Assembly (NCBI RefSeq): GCF_947500125.1
Contig: NZ_CANMRA010000006.1
Location: 124,001 to 188,000, forward strand
Reading direction: 5' to 3'
Origin: an uncultured Kocuria sp.
GTDB taxonomy: Bacteria > Actinomycetota > Actinomycetes > Actinomycetales > Micrococcaceae
Length of the DNA: 64,000 nt
The notes under the pieces were generated by a model. That model searched no databases. It saw only the letters and a program-made list of their open reading frames with translations, and was not told the DNA's origin. Below, one piece after another: positions 1 to 9,374 of the stretch. How positions within the stretch are numbered: the stretch's first letter is position 1; each line of letters begins with the position of its first letter. The position numbers and the translations under genes were made by a program.

Positions 1-1766
1 TCGATGCGGCCGAGCGCGTCGGCGTCGCCGTGCACGGCGGCCCGCATGAGGGGCTCGAACAGGACCACGTCGGCGCCGTGCCCGGTGCCGCCGGCCCCGA
101 AGAACGCCGCCGCGCCGTTGGTGCCGCCGAAGCGCAGCGCCTGGGAGAGCGTGACGTCGCCGAGCAGGAACGCCAGGTAGCGCAGCACGTCCTCCGGGGT
201 CTTCAGCAGCTCGGCGAGCACGCGCGCGGACCGGTCCTCCGGGGCGCCGTGCAGATCCGCGACCAGCACCGCGGAGCGCTCGACGACGACGCCCCCCGCC
301 ATCGTGCGACTGCGCACGCACAGCAATGGCGTGATCCGTGAGGCGTCGACTCGCGTCCACGTCAGCTCCTCACTCAGCGTCCGCTCCTGGGCGGGCAACG
401 AGAGCAGGCGGACGGTCGTCGTGACGCCCTCCGGCTCCTCGACCGCGCCGCTGAGGGAGGCGTCCAGCATGTACGTGCCCTCGGCGTCCTCGGTGCAGTC
501 GAGGCGCAGCCCCGCCCCGGCGAGCGCAGCATGGAAGCGCTCGAGCTCCCGCTCGGCTCGCTGCCGGGCGACCGCGGCCTCGTCCGGCGGCTTCGTGTCG
601 TACGGCTGGCAAACCGCGGACAGGCCGAGGTTGCCGTGCGCGCCGGTCCAGATCTCGTCGATGAGCCCCTTGCGGCCCGTCAGCCGGACGCCGAACTCGG
701 CGTTGCGGCCGAAGCCGCCGCGGGTGGCGTTGGCCGAGCCTGAGTACAGGGTGGTGCTGTGGCCCCGTTCCACGAGGTAGATCTTGGCGTGCAGTCCGGC
801 CAGCCGGCCGGCCGCCGTGGGTCCTGCGCTGCGCTCCCCAGCCTCGTCCTCGGTGCCGTCCAGGTCCGCCGAGGGGTTTAGGACGAAGGTCTCGGCTCGG
901 TCTCCCAGGTCGCCGAAAACGTCAAGGCTCTCGGCGCGGGAGAGCAGCCGGACCTCCCCGCACCGGGCGACGAGGTCAGTGAGCGAGCTGTCGAGGAAGG
1001 GGGAGATCACCAGGGCACGAGTGGCGCGGTCCTGGGCGTGGACGCCGCCGGTCACGTCGTCCCACAAGGACCGGGAGCGCACCGTGCGCTCGCCCGTGCG
1101 GGCCACCCACGTCGCGTCCTTGAACCCGGCCGGCGCTGAGAAGGACACCCCGCGCAGCGAATCGATCAGATCAGTGAGCTCCGCTGTCCGTTTGTTGCTC
1201 AGGCCGGGGGCCACGGCCCAGGAGGCGGTGGTGGCCAGGTAGTCCGCCAGCTCTCCGCCGGGCAGCAGGTTCTCCCGTGGGTCGTCGGACTCGTCGAGGA
1301 CGAGGATGGTGTCCCAGGAGTTGTCGAAGGTGAGGTTGCGGCTGAGCACGAGCACCCGGTGGACACACTTCTCCTCGGCGTCGCGGAAGCGCAGCACCCA
1401 GACCTTGGGGTGGAACACGCCCCCGGTCTCGGGCACGGCCACCTGAACGAGGGAGTCCTCCAGGTAGGTCAGCATCGGCCGGTACTTGGCCGGCACCGAG
1501 ATGCCGCCCGCCTGCACGAACACGGTCAGCCGGTCCGCGTAGCGGCGCACCGACTCCAGCAGCGCCACGGGATCGACGCCCTGGTCCGGGTCCCCGGGCC
1601 CTTCCTCGCTCCCCCGCTGGTCGATCGCGGCGAAGGTCAGCGGTACGAGCAGCAGGGCCACGAGGTCCAGGGAGTAGGTCGTGGTGACGGCGCGGTCCAG
1701 CTCCATCCCCGGCGGCGGCTCGAGCGCGTCGGTGAGGAGCTTGCGGTCCTCGGGTCCCAGACTCAC
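1..1766 (-). CDS. Phospholipase-D-fold protein, DrmC-like (3' end outside the window)
   Basis: A 588-codon open frame reads leftward off the edge of the window, so the C-terminus is missing. Two PLD half-motifs are visible: HPK at residues 119-121 followed by SRNLTFDNS (142-150), and HAK at 326-328 followed by GSAN (343-346) and Glu357. This is the two-HKD layout of PLD-superfamily nucleases, which cut phosphodiester bonds through a covalent histidine intermediate. The second Lys-Ser/Asn-Glu set is the better conserved. The start is a GTG overlapping the stop of the DUF6361 gene by 4 nt, implying translational coupling. PLD proteins (DrmC) are an accessory component of DISARM, and a DISARM-like operon lies 4.7 kb away on the other strand. 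The nuclease role is family-based; the link to DISARM is inference. Confidence 0.85.
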   Translation of the reverse strand, partial: MSLGPEDRKLLTDALEPPPGMELDRAVTTTYSLDLVALLLVPLTFAAIDQRGSEEGPGDPDQGVDPVALLESVRRYADRLTVFVQAGGISVPAKYRPMLTYLEDSLVQVAVPETGGVFHPKVWVLRFRDAEEKCVHRVLVLSRNLTFDNSWDTILVLDESDDPRENLLPGGELADYLATTASWAVAPGLSNKRTAELTDLIDSLRGVSFSAPAGFKDATWVARTGERTVRSRSLWDDVTGGVHAQDRATRALVISPFLDSSLTDLVARCGEVRLLSRAESLDVFGDLGDRAETFVLNPSADLDGTEDEAGERSAGPTAAGRLAGLHAKIYLVERGHSTTLYSGSANATRGGFGRNAEFGVRLTGRKGLIDEIWTGAHGNLGLSAVCQPYDTKPPDEAAVARQRAERELERFHAALAGAGLRLDCTEDAEGTYMLDASLSGAVEEPEGVTTTVRLLSLPAQERTLSEELTWTRVDASRITPLLCVRSRTMAGGVVVERSAVLVADLHGAPEDRSARVLAELLKTPEDVLRYLAFLLGDVTLSQALRFGGTNGAAAFFGAGGTGHGADVVLFEPLMRAAVHGDADALGRI

Positions 1767-2974
1767 GCGGGGACCTCCACGAGGGCGCCGGCCTGGATGT
1801 CGTCGAGAATCCGCCGGGCGGTCGGCCAGTTGTACTGCAACTGTGCCAGCGCCGACGCGCCGCTCCAGGCGTTGAGCGCGCTCGGGTTCACGAGCCGGGC
1901 GCGCGGGCCCTTGAGCGACCGCTCGCGGTGGGCGATGAGCTCGCGGGCGCCGTCGTCGTCGACGATCCCCGACCGGGAGACGACGAGCTCGTGCCACCGG
2001 TCCACGAACGTTCGCGTGGGGCGGCTGATGCGGGCACCTGCTCCGGAGAGCAGTCGCCAGAAGGCATCGAGGCTCCAGTTCCGCATACCGTCCGGGCCAT
2101 CGACGGCGGCGCGCCACTCGACGAGATCCGCGCGGTACCGCTCGGTGCGCTCCGCGTCCTCAGAAGCCTCGGCAAGCTGGAGGTTGTAAAGCAGCGCGGC
2201 TCCGCGGTTGAGCACGGAGAACGCCCGGCCGTGCTCGACCCACTCGGCCATCGCGGCCGGGAACTCACCGGCCCGCGGGTGCTCCCAGACGAAGTCCTTG
2301 GCGGTCCCGACCTCGACCTCCTCGCGCAGGAACCAGGCGTAGAGACTCTCCGGGTGCGAGGTCATGATCCGCCCGCGCAGGTAGTCCGCCTCGGCAGGGG
2401 TGAGGGCGAAGCTCGTTCCCTGCGGCCAGTCCCGCGGACGGAGGAGGAGCGCGTGGGGATCGATGCCGGGGCGAAGCATCGAAGGCCCGTGCTCGTCGTC
2501 GGCCTCGCGCGGCGCCCGGCGGGTCTCGGCGGTGTGGGCGACCCCGTCCCGGAGCAGGCCGGCGATCGAGGCACGGCTGGTGGTGATGCCGTAGCTGCGC
2601 AGCGCCGCCCAATACATGGCCGAGGGCATCCGCCGCAGATCGGCCCGGGCCTGGCCGCCGATCAGCCCCTGCCGGTCGTCGCTGTCGGCCAGCACGTCGA
2701 TGAGCCGGACCTCGCCCCGGCGCAGTTCCGCGACGGCCGTGTCGGCGTCCCTGGCCGCCATGGCGTCGGCGACGAGCCACGGGATGAACAGCAGGTACCG
2801 GGCTCGGGTGTGCAGGACCGAGGAGCCAGGGAACAGCTGTTGGGTGATGGCGTCGCGGATGCTGCCGACGCCGAGCTCGTCGACGGTGGTCCTGTCCCGG
2901 AACGCGTCGAGGACGGCCATGGCCTGGTCGCGCTGGCGGGAATCGGTGTCGAGCCAGGAGAGGAAGGAGGTCAT
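1763..2974 (-). CDS. DUF6361 family protein
   Basis: A 403-aa protein beginning MTSFLSWLD. The conserved N-terminal block with DELGVGSIRD (residues about 35-44), LFPGSSVLHTRARYLLF and an IPWLV motif is, to my recollection, characteristic of DUF6361, a family of unknown biochemistry found next to helicases and PLD nucleases in defence islands. No catalytic motif that I recognise is visible and there are no membrane segments. The ATG overlaps the stop of the upstream GIY-YIG gene (ATGA), and its own stop overlaps the GTG of the PLD gene, so the three are probably co-translated. A role as structural or recognition partner of the PLD protein is inference. Confidence 0.8.
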   Translation of the reverse strand: MTSFLSWLDTDSRQRDQAMAVLDAFRDRTTVDELGVGSIRDAITQQLFPGSSVLHTRARYLLFIPWLVADAMAARDADTAVAELRRGEVRLIDVLADSDDRQGLIGGQARADLRRMPSAMYWAALRSYGITTSRASIAGLLRDGVAHTAETRRAPREADDEHGPSMLRPGIDPHALLLRPRDWPQGTSFALTPAEADYLRGRIMTSHPESLYAWFLREEVEVGTAKDFVWEHPRAGEFPAAMAEWVEHGRAFSVLNRGAALLYNLQLAEASEDAERTERYRADLVEWRAAVDGPDGMRNWSLDAFWRLLSGAGARISRPTRTFVDRWHELVVSRSGIVDDDGARELIAHRERSLKGPRARLVNPSALNAWSGASALAQLQYNWPTARRILDDIQAGALVEVPA

Positions 2975-3936
2975 GAGTGGCGCTCCTCGGACTGCATCCG
3001 CAGAAAAATGTCGTCAGCCAAGGGCATGCAGTGGTAGCGGCCCATCATGGACGTTCCTTTCCGGAGCAGACCTATTGCCGTGGTTCTTGCTGCGTCCCTG
3101 ACCAGTGGGTGGTGAACGGCGAACTCCAGGAATGACGCGTCGGAGTGGATGCTCTGCACTTCCCCCACAGTTCGATAGGACGTCTCGACCACGTCGAGAG
3201 TGGACGGCAGACGAAGACCTGGAGCCACATTGAGAAATCCGTCGAGATAGACCTTGCCGTTCTCGGTCGTCTCGCCGATCACCAGCGTCTCGACGTTGTT
3301 GACGGTGACCGCCGCGATCCGCCGCCAAGTGGAAGTGCGACCAGTGCTCGGCATGGCGCTGACGCACCAATACTTCTTCTCCGTCATATCCGGCGCGGGG
3401 ATCACCTGCCGGATGTATGCGGCGAGGACATTGAGGATGACTTCGTAGTGCGGATGGGCTGCCAGTGTCGCGAAGTTCTTGCCCGAGCGGTCGCGGCCCT
3501 CCGCCGCCATGCACCGGTCGGTGAAATCGGCATGCGGGTCGACACCGTCGAGCCACTCCTCCTGCTGCGGCCGAGTGATCAGCAGGTCCACGGCGGCGTC
3601 ACCCATGGGAAGGCCGACCAGTGCAGAGTTCCGCAGCTTCACGGCCTCGCGCTCCTTGGACTGAACGACCTGGCGTTCCGTCGTGTCGAGGTGCTCAGCC
3701 GATACGGGCGCGAAATCGAGCGCGACGATCGGATAGGCCCACGACCGCACGTGTGTGCGGAAGCGTGTGAGGACGTTGCGGGCCTGCCCCACGTACTCGT
3801 AGCCGTCGGCGAAGTGCAGGACGTAGATCCCGCACCGAGAGGCGCCGGTGGAGAACACATTGCTCACCGCGGACAGGGAGTCGATGCCACGGACGTCGAT
3901 GCGGGTCATGGGCAGGGTGGAAGCCACCCGTGTCAC
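2971..3936 (-). CDS. GIY-YIG nuclease-like protein
   Basis: A 321-aa protein. Residues 36-60 carry GIY (36-38), EYVGQ (47-51) and Arg60, which match the GIY, YIG-like and catalytic-Arg positions of the GIY-YIG endonuclease core. The remaining 240 residues are unrecognised. The family makes metal-dependent DNA cuts; here it may supply nuclease or end-recognition activity to the cassette. The annotated GTG (3936) has no clear Shine-Dalgarno; ATG at 3909 (residue 10) is an alternative start. It lies 31 nt after the Mrr gene and overlaps the DUF6361 start by 4 nt. The catalytic Glu normally found further downstream could not be placed with confidence, so activity is not certain. Confidence 0.7.
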   Translation of the reverse strand: MTRVASTLPMTRIDVRGIDSLSAVSNVFSTGASRCGIYVLHFADGYEYVGQARNVLTRFRTHVRSWAYPIVALDFAPVSAEHLDTTERQVVQSKEREAVKLRNSALVGLPMGDAAVDLLITRPQQEEWLDGVDPHADFTDRCMAAEGRDRSGKNFATLAAHPHYEVILNVLAAYIRQVIPAPDMTEKKYWCVSAMPSTGRTSTWRRIAAVTVNNVETLVIGETTENGKVYLDGFLNVAPGLRLPSTLDVVETSYRTVGEVQSIHSDASFLEFAVHHPLVRDAARTTAIGLLRKGTSMMGRYHCMPLADDIFLRMQSEERHS

Positions 3937-3967
3937 GGCTCGGTCGGATTCGTCCGATGTTCCACTC

Positions 3968-4897
3968 TCACATGCCCTCGAAGAAGTCCTCGTCGACGTC
4001 GACGATCTCGTAGGTCTGCTTCACCTGGACGCCCACCTTGTACTTCAGCATCAGCTTCACCAGCCGTGCGCCGTCGATGAGGATGGGCCGGGACGGGACC
4101 ATCCCGGCATACTCTTTCGCCCCCTGGGTGAAGGTGCTCGTGGTGATGAAGATGCCTTTCGACGCACCGCGGCCGTGCAGAGCACCGACGAACGCCTGGA
4201 TGGCCTCACGGCCGACGTTGTTGCCGTCGGCATAGCGCTTGGCCTGGACGTAGATCTGGTCCAAGCCCAGCGGGTCCTGGTCGATCACCCCGTCCACACC
4301 GCCGTCGCCGCTGCCGCCGATCCTCTGACCGCGGGCCTCCGCGCCGCCGTATCCCATCTTGAGAAGCACGCGCACGACGGCCTCCTCGAAGAAGTCGGGA
4401 TGACTGTCTCTCAATCTCATGAGGAGCTCGTCCCCGACCTCTGTATTGAGCTGGTCGACGCCCTGGTCGATCTTTTCCAACGGATCGAGAGCCTCCACGT
4501 CCCGCACGACTACGGTTCCTGCATCTTCAGTGGACTCGGTTCGCCAGTACGGCATGAAGAAAGTGTTCGCGGTGCTGTAGTTCATCCCCTCGGGATGTTC
4601 CACGAGCCATGCCCGCCCTGCGTCATTGATGGCATAGTGCGCCCGCTTGGGGCGGTCGATCAGGCCGGCCTTGGAGAGGTGGCTCAACGTCCAGCCCATC
4701 CTCTGCGCGTAGCGCAGGCCACCGGTGTTGAGACGCTCGGCTCGGGCTGCGTCACTCAGCTGGGCTATTTCCGCGGCACGGTCGATGAGCTCTCTGCGGT
4801 GGTAGGTCTCACCGTCGCTGAGCACCTCAAGCATCGGCTTCAGGAACTCGGGCCAGGTTGGCACCTCAGTCTGCACAGAGTGGCCATTCATATCCAC
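3968..4897 (-). CDS. mrr: Mrr-type restriction endonuclease
   Basis: A 309-aa protein with the standard two-part Mrr layout. The N-terminal winged-helix domain (residues about 14-100, with the GWTLSHLSKAGLI helix) is linked to a PD-(D/E)XK domain (about 165-300). The catalytic Asp202 lies in GGVDG and the QAK triad at 218-220, followed by IFITTSTFT. Mrr enzymes are type IV restriction nucleases that attack modified DNA, including some N6-adenine-methylated sequences. The GTG at 4897 has GAGGGG seven bases upstream, better than the internal ATGs at 4891 and 4887. It is the first gene of a leftward cassette with the GIY-YIG, DUF6361 and PLD genes. Coexistence with a large adenine methyltransferase 4.5 kb away implies its specificity must not include that mark. 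Confidence 0.9.
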   Translation of the reverse strand: MDMNGHSVQTEVPTWPEFLKPMLEVLSDGETYHRRELIDRAAEIAQLSDAARAERLNTGGLRYAQRMGWTLSHLSKAGLIDRPKRAHYAINDAGRAWLVEHPEGMNYSTANTFFMPYWRTESTEDAGTVVVRDVEALDPLEKIDQGVDQLNTEVGDELLMRLRDSHPDFFEEAVVRVLLKMGYGGAEARGQRIGGSGDGGVDGVIDQDPLGLDQIYVQAKRYADGNNVGREAIQAFVGALHGRGASKGIFITTSTFTQGAKEYAGMVPSRPILIDGARLVKLMLKYKVGVQVKQTYEIVDVDEDFFEGM

Positions 4898-5308
4898 GGT
4901 GTTTCCCCTCTATCCCTCCGAAAACTCTCGGTGTGAGAACGTATCGACCGGCGTTGCCTCACGGCGACTCTCTCACGCCTGACGCCGAGCGGCGTGGCGA
5001 CACCTGGCCATCAGCGGCTTGCTTGACCGCCGAGTCCTCAAGACGCGACGCTGGAAATGCCCCGAGGATCCAGCACATCAGTTCGAGACAGTTCCCCGAT
5101 CCGCGAACTTCTGCATCGAGATGAGAATTGTCCGTCTCCATCCACGCTGAGCGGATGAGGTCTTGTCCCCCGAATGCGGGACTCCGTGGCTCGTGCGGGG
5201 GCCTCGGCGCTGCCGTTGGGTCGAATAAGTCAAAGCACGGTCCGGACGAATACCTCGTTGTCGTGTCACGTTGAGCGCAATCGACACAGATGCTTAAGAC
5301 TCGAACTC
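4898..5308. other. Divergent intergenic region between mrr and the lipoprotein gene
   Basis: A 411-nt stretch between two divergently transcribed genes, so it must hold both promoters. It is visibly less GC-rich than the genes around it. Short overlapping ORFs occur on both strands (e.g. 5078-5287 minus) but none has a ribosome site or recognisable product. I could not assign a -35/-10 pair with confidence. Confidence 0.4.
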
Positions 5309-6355
5309 ATGAGAATTCCTTCCCGCCGCCTACCCGCTGCCGTGCTCCTGGCCTGTGTTCTAGGGGTGAGCGCGTGCGCCGGCGGCCCGGTGGACGACGG
5401 TCCCAGTCTTGACGAGCCTTCTCCCGCGAGCTCAAGCGCTTCCACCACCGCAGTCACCCCGACTCCCCCGCAGGGTTCAGCGAGCGCACTCGCCTCCCCC
5501 GCTGCTGACCCCTCTCCCTCGGGTCAGGCAGAGCTGGCGGTGGCGTTGCCGCAGACCTTCACGTCCCCGGACGGGTCATTGAGTTTCCAATACCCAGCGG
5601 GCTGGACTGTCGAAGTCCCCGAGGGCAACTCTGAGGAGATCAGTCAATGGAACCTCACCGACGCCGAGGGCCTGCAAGTGCTGTCCCTGACGGTGCGGCC
5701 GAATGAGGACATGTACAAGGTCAGCCCGCCGCTGACACCAACGGTCATTCCCCAGGGGCAGATCCCAGGAGCGGTGGATCAGATCGGCACGCCGACGGTC
5801 GCTGCGGTAGCGACTTCGCCCGGCCACAGTCGAGGGAGCGACGCCAGCGTGCTCTACGGGATGACCTCGGCCACCGGGGCTGACCCGGTCTTCGGCGACA
5901 TCCGATGGGGCAACGGTTTCCTGCTGTCCTTCAGCGGGCACCAGATGCTGGGCCCGAACGATCAGGTGGATATGCCGGCTGAGGCCGAGAATTTCGCGGC
6001 GAGCACGCGGTTCCGCACCCAAATCCTGCCCGTCCTCCAGTCCCTCACCGCCACTCCTGTCCCCGGGAAGACAGGCGGAGAAGGTATTGCCGCTGCACCA
6101 GATCCAGCCGTCGGAGCTGCCTGTGCAGGGGTCCAGTACGCCTATGTGAACCTCCAAGGCGTCACGTGTCAGGAAGCCAAGGCAATCCTGCAGGTGGTTT
6201 CCGACACCGGCGAACCCATCGGTACTCGGGGCCGGCGCACCGCTGAGTACCACTGCTTCTGGTCCAGCGCGGGGGAACGAGACGCCGGACTGGCTGACGT
6301 GCTCTGCCGCGACCGAGCTGACGGCTCGGACCTGTTCGACGCCTATTACCGCTGA
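5309..6355 (+). CDS. Secreted lipoprotein of unknown function
   Basis: A 348-aa product starting MRIPSRR. A basic n-region, hydrophobic core and the lipobox LGVSAC (Cys24) mark it as a lipoprotein. A Ser/Thr/Pro/Ala-rich stalk (residues about 30-80) precedes a globular domain containing FTSPDGSLSFQYPAGW, a pattern common in actinobacterial surface lipoproteins, and a Cys-containing C-terminal region (VNLQGVTC, CFWSS, CRDR). The frame is open upstream to 5174, but the ATG at 5309 is the only start giving a proper signal peptide. The gene lies between the two arms of the defence island with 124 nt before the helicase operon. No defence function can be read from it; it may be a bystander or an insertion point marker. 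Confidence 0.8.
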   Translation: MRIPSRRLPAAVLLACVLGVSACAGGPVDDGPSLDEPSPASSSASTTAVTPTPPQGSASALASPAADPSPSGQAELAVALPQTFTSPDGSLSFQYPAGWTVEVPEGNSEEISQWNLTDAEGLQVLSLTVRPNEDMYKVSPPLTPTVIPQGQIPGAVDQIGTPTVAAVATSPGHSRGSDASVLYGMTSATGADPVFGDIRWGNGFLLSFSGHQMLGPNDQVDMPAEAENFAASTRFRTQILPVLQSLTATPVPGKTGGEGIAAAPDPAVGAACAGVQYAYVNLQGVTCQEAKAILQVVSDTGEPIGTRGRRTAEYHCFWSSAGERDAGLADVLCRDRADGSDLFDAYYR

Positions 6356-6364
6356 TGCCTGACC

Positions 6365-6399
6365 TGGTGCAGGCCCCGGTGTCGCACGGTCTTGCACCA
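6365..6399. promoter_or_regulatory. Inverted repeat TGGTGCA-21-TGCACCA
   Basis: A 7-bp perfect inverted repeat with a 21-nt spacer lies directly after the lipoprotein stop and about 80 nt ahead of the helicase operon. It could be a weak transcription terminator or an operator for the 16.5-kb operon; its seven pairs make chance occurrence possible. Confidence 0.3.
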
Positions 6400-6479
6400 A
6401 TCTCCGATGCCATGAGACTGAACAGTAGGTTTCTTCCCTAGACTGCTGATGGCCGCACCCCCCACCCCTGGAGATCGTC

Positions 6480-9371
6480 ATGCCCGACCAAGTGCTGGAC
6501 ATCGCCCCCGGCGCGATCGTCGTCGTCCGGGACGAGCAGTGGCTGGTCTCCTCGGTGGAGCAGACGGCGGACGGCGACCTGCTGACGGTTCGGGGCGTGA
6601 GCGAGCTGGTCGAGGGCACAACCGCGCAGTTCTACACGAGCATCGACACAGTGACGACGACGGACCCGGCGAACACCCGCGTGGTCGCCGATGAGAGCTC
6701 GCACTACGTCCGGTCCCGCCTGTGGCTGGAGTCCACGCTGCGCAAGACCTCCCTGCCGATCTCGGACCCGCGCCCCGTGATGGCCCCCCAGGCGCTGGCG
6801 GACCCGCTGTCCTATCAGCGCGAGGCCGTCGTGAAGGCCCTGGAGCCGGACCGGCTGCGCAGCCGTCTCCTGATTGCGGACGCCGTGGGACTGGGCAAGA
6901 CGCTCGAGATCGGCATGATCCTCTCCGAGCTGATGCGCCGCGGCCGGGGACGCCGCATCCTCATCGTCACGCCACGCCACGTGCTGGAGCAGATGCAGCA
7001 CGAGATGTGGACGCGCTTCGCCATCCCGTTCGTGCGCCTGGACTCGGAGGGCGTCCAGCAGGTCAAGCAGAAGCTGCCGGCCACCCGGAACCCGTTCACG
7101 TACTTCGAGAAGGTCATCATCTCGATCGACACCCTCAAGCAGGACCGGTTCGTCCACGACCTGCGGCGGCACCACTGGGACGCGGTGGTCATCGACGAGT
7201 CGCACAACGTGACGAACCAGTCCACGCAGAACAACCAGCTAGCCCACACGCTGGCCCCGAACACGGAGGCCTTGATCCTGGCCTCGGCCACCCCGCACAA
7301 CGGCCGCAACGAGTCCTTCGCGCAGCTGCTGACCTTGTTGGAGCCCACGAGCGTGGGCGCGGACGGCAGCATCAGCACGGCCGCGGTGGGCAACCTCATG
7401 ATCCGCCGCCACCGCTACTCGGAGTCGGTCAAGAACGAGGTCGGCGACAAGTGGGCCGAGCGGAAGCCGCCCCGGCACGTCCTCGCGGAGCCCAGCCCGG
7501 AGGAACTGGAGGTCGCGCACGAGATCGCTGCCACCTGGACGCACCCGAAGGGCTCCGCCCCGGTCACGGGCGCGGGCTCCCGCCTCTTCCCGTGGACCTT
7601 GGCCAAGGCGTTCCTCTCCTCCCCGGTGGCCCTGGCGGAGACCATCGCCGCCCGACTGAACACCCTCGAGGGCAACGTCGCCGCCGGTGCCGAGCGCGAG
7701 GCCCTCGTCCGTCTCCGCGAGTTCAACGCCGCCTGTCTGTCCCAGGACGGCGGCACCCCGCGCTCCGGCAAGTACAACGAACTGCTGAACCAGTTGCGGG
7801 AGAAGAAGATCGGCCCGCGCTCCCCCGAGCGCGTGGTGGTCTTCGCCGAGCGCGTGCCGACCCTGCGCTGGCTGCGCGACAACCTCCTGCGGGACCTGAA
7901 GCTCAAGGACGACCAGGTCCGCATCCTCCACGGCGCGCTCACCGACGTGGAGCAGCAGGAAATCGTGGAGTCCTTCAAGCAGTCCACGAGCCCCATCCGC
8001 GTCCTGGTCACCGGCGACGTGGCCTCCGAGGGCGTGAACCTCCACCAGCAGTGCCACGAGCTGATCCACTTCGACATCCCGTGGTCGCTGATCCGCATCG
8101 AGCAGCGCAACGGCCGCATCGACCGCTACGGGCAGGAGCACCCGCCGCAGATCACCACCCTGCTCCTCGACCTGCAGGGCGTGGAGGGCTTCACGGGCGA
8201 CGTGCGCGTGCTGACCCGTCTGATCGAGCGCGAGCGCGAGGCGCACGAGAAGCTCGGGGACGCCGCCTCACTGATGGGCGAGTACTCGGGCACCGCGGAG
8301 GAGGCCGCAATCATCGAGGTGCTGCGCGGCGCCAAGGACTTTGACGAGGCGGTCCCGGCCCCGGAGCAGGCGCTCGCGCAGCAGGAGGACTGGCTCTCCC
8401 TCCTGCTCCGAGCCGACACCCAGAAGGACACGCCGAAGAACGACGACGCCCTCCGGGCCGCGCCCTCCGGCGGGCGCCCAGCGCCGGTGCGCACCGCACT
8501 CTTCGGCTCGGACGTGGACTACCTGCTGGCCGGGCTGACGGAGCTCTACGGCGAGCCGAGCCGGGAGCGTGCCGGCGGCGGTGTGGGTCTGCGCATCGAG
8601 CACAACAACGCGGGACGGATCCAGCTGGTCTCCTTCGAGCCGAGCGCGGACCTGCGCCAGCGCCTGGCCGCGCTGCCCCAGTCCTACCTCAAGGAGCGGC
8701 GGGTGCTGGACCGGATGCAGCTGACCCCGGACCGTGCGACGGCGGAGGCCCGCCTGAGCGCGGCGCTCAACGACACGAACGGCAGCTCCTGGCCGGACAC
8801 CCACTTCCTCTCGCCCATGCACCCGGTGCTGGACTGGGTGGCCGACCGGTCGCTGGCCCACCTGGGCCGGGAGGAGATCTTCGCGGTGCAGGGCGACGTC
8901 GCCGTCCCGACCGTCGTGGTGCAAGGCATCGTCACGAACCGCCGCGGCCAGAACATCGCGGTGGCGCACCTGACCGTGCAGTTCATGGGCGCGGTCCCCG
9001 TGCCGCAGGCCTACGACGACCCGGCGGACCTGTTCGGCGACCTGGGCCTGGGGCCGGAAACCGTCGGTGTGCCGGTGCAGGACCCGCAGCAGTACGGGCA
9101 GCTGATCCCGCAGGTCGTCGAAACGGCCCAGTCCTTCGTCGACGAGATGATGGCGCACAGCGCCCGGCAGCAGGCGGAGGAGCGGGCACAGGCGTGGGTG
9201 GACCGCATGGACCGGTGGGAGCACGGCGCCGAGGGGGTGGCGGCCCAGACGCAGCTGTTCCGCCGCTCCCGCTCCGCGGTGGAGGCGGAGCGCCGCCTGG
9301 CCCGGGAGATGCTCCCCGACCGGACCTACGTACGTCCACTGCTCGTCGTCGTGCCCACAGGAGGGAAGTGA
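6480..9371 (+). CDS. drmD: SNF2-type helicase, DISARM DrmD-like
   Basis: A 963-aa superfamily-2 ATPase. The N-terminal 60 residues (VVRDEQW, ELVEGTTAQFYTSID) match the small beta-rich region that precedes the motor in DrmD/RapA-like proteins. The Walker A motif is ADAVGLGKTLEIG (residues about 137-149), the Walker B box is VIDESH (about 237-242), SATPHNG is motif III, and helicase lobe 2 carries VTGDVASEGVNLHQ and the RIEQRNGRIDRYGQ arginine-finger motif. The C-terminal third (about 650-963) is unassigned and ends in helical sequence. GGAG sits 9 nt before the ATG. It is the first gene of the four-gene operon and is followed after 3 nt by the methyltransferase, the gene order of class-1 DISARM. 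The motor role is established for the family; the DISARM name is inferred from motifs and order. Confidence 0.85.
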   Translation: MPDQVLDIAPGAIVVVRDEQWLVSSVEQTADGDLLTVRGVSELVEGTTAQFYTSIDTVTTTDPANTRVVADESSHYVRSRLWLESTLRKTSLPISDPRPVMAPQALADPLSYQREAVVKALEPDRLRSRLLIADAVGLGKTLEIGMILSELMRRGRGRRILIVTPRHVLEQMQHEMWTRFAIPFVRLDSEGVQQVKQKLPATRNPFTYFEKVIISIDTLKQDRFVHDLRRHHWDAVVIDESHNVTNQSTQNNQLAHTLAPNTEALILASATPHNGRNESFAQLLTLLEPTSVGADGSISTAAVGNLMIRRHRYSESVKNEVGDKWAERKPPRHVLAEPSPEELEVAHEIAATWTHPKGSAPVTGAGSRLFPWTLAKAFLSSPVALAETIAARLNTLEGNVAAGAEREALVRLREFNAACLSQDGGTPRSGKYNELLNQLREKKIGPRSPERVVVFAERVPTLRWLRDNLLRDLKLKDDQVRILHGALTDVEQQEIVESFKQSTSPIRVLVTGDVASEGVNLHQQCHELIHFDIPWSLIRIEQRNGRIDRYGQEHPPQITTLLLDLQGVEGFTGDVRVLTRLIEREREAHEKLGDAASLMGEYSGTAEEAAIIEVLRGAKDFDEAVPAPEQALAQQEDWLSLLLRADTQKDTPKNDDALRAAPSGGRPAPVRTALFGSDVDYLLAGLTELYGEPSRERAGGGVGLRIEHNNAGRIQLVSFEPSADLRQRLAALPQSYLKERRVLDRMQLTPDRATAEARLSAALNDTNGSSWPDTHFLSPMHPVLDWVADRSLAHLGREEIFAVQGDVAVPTVVVQGIVTNRRGQNIAVAHLTVQFMGAVPVPQAYDDPADLFGDLGLGPETVGVPVQDPQQYGQLIPQVVETAQSFVDEMMAHSARQQAEERAQAWVDRMDRWEHGAEGVAAQTQLFRRSRSAVEAERRLAREMLPDRTYVRPLLVVVPTGGK

Positions 9372-9374
9372 GCC

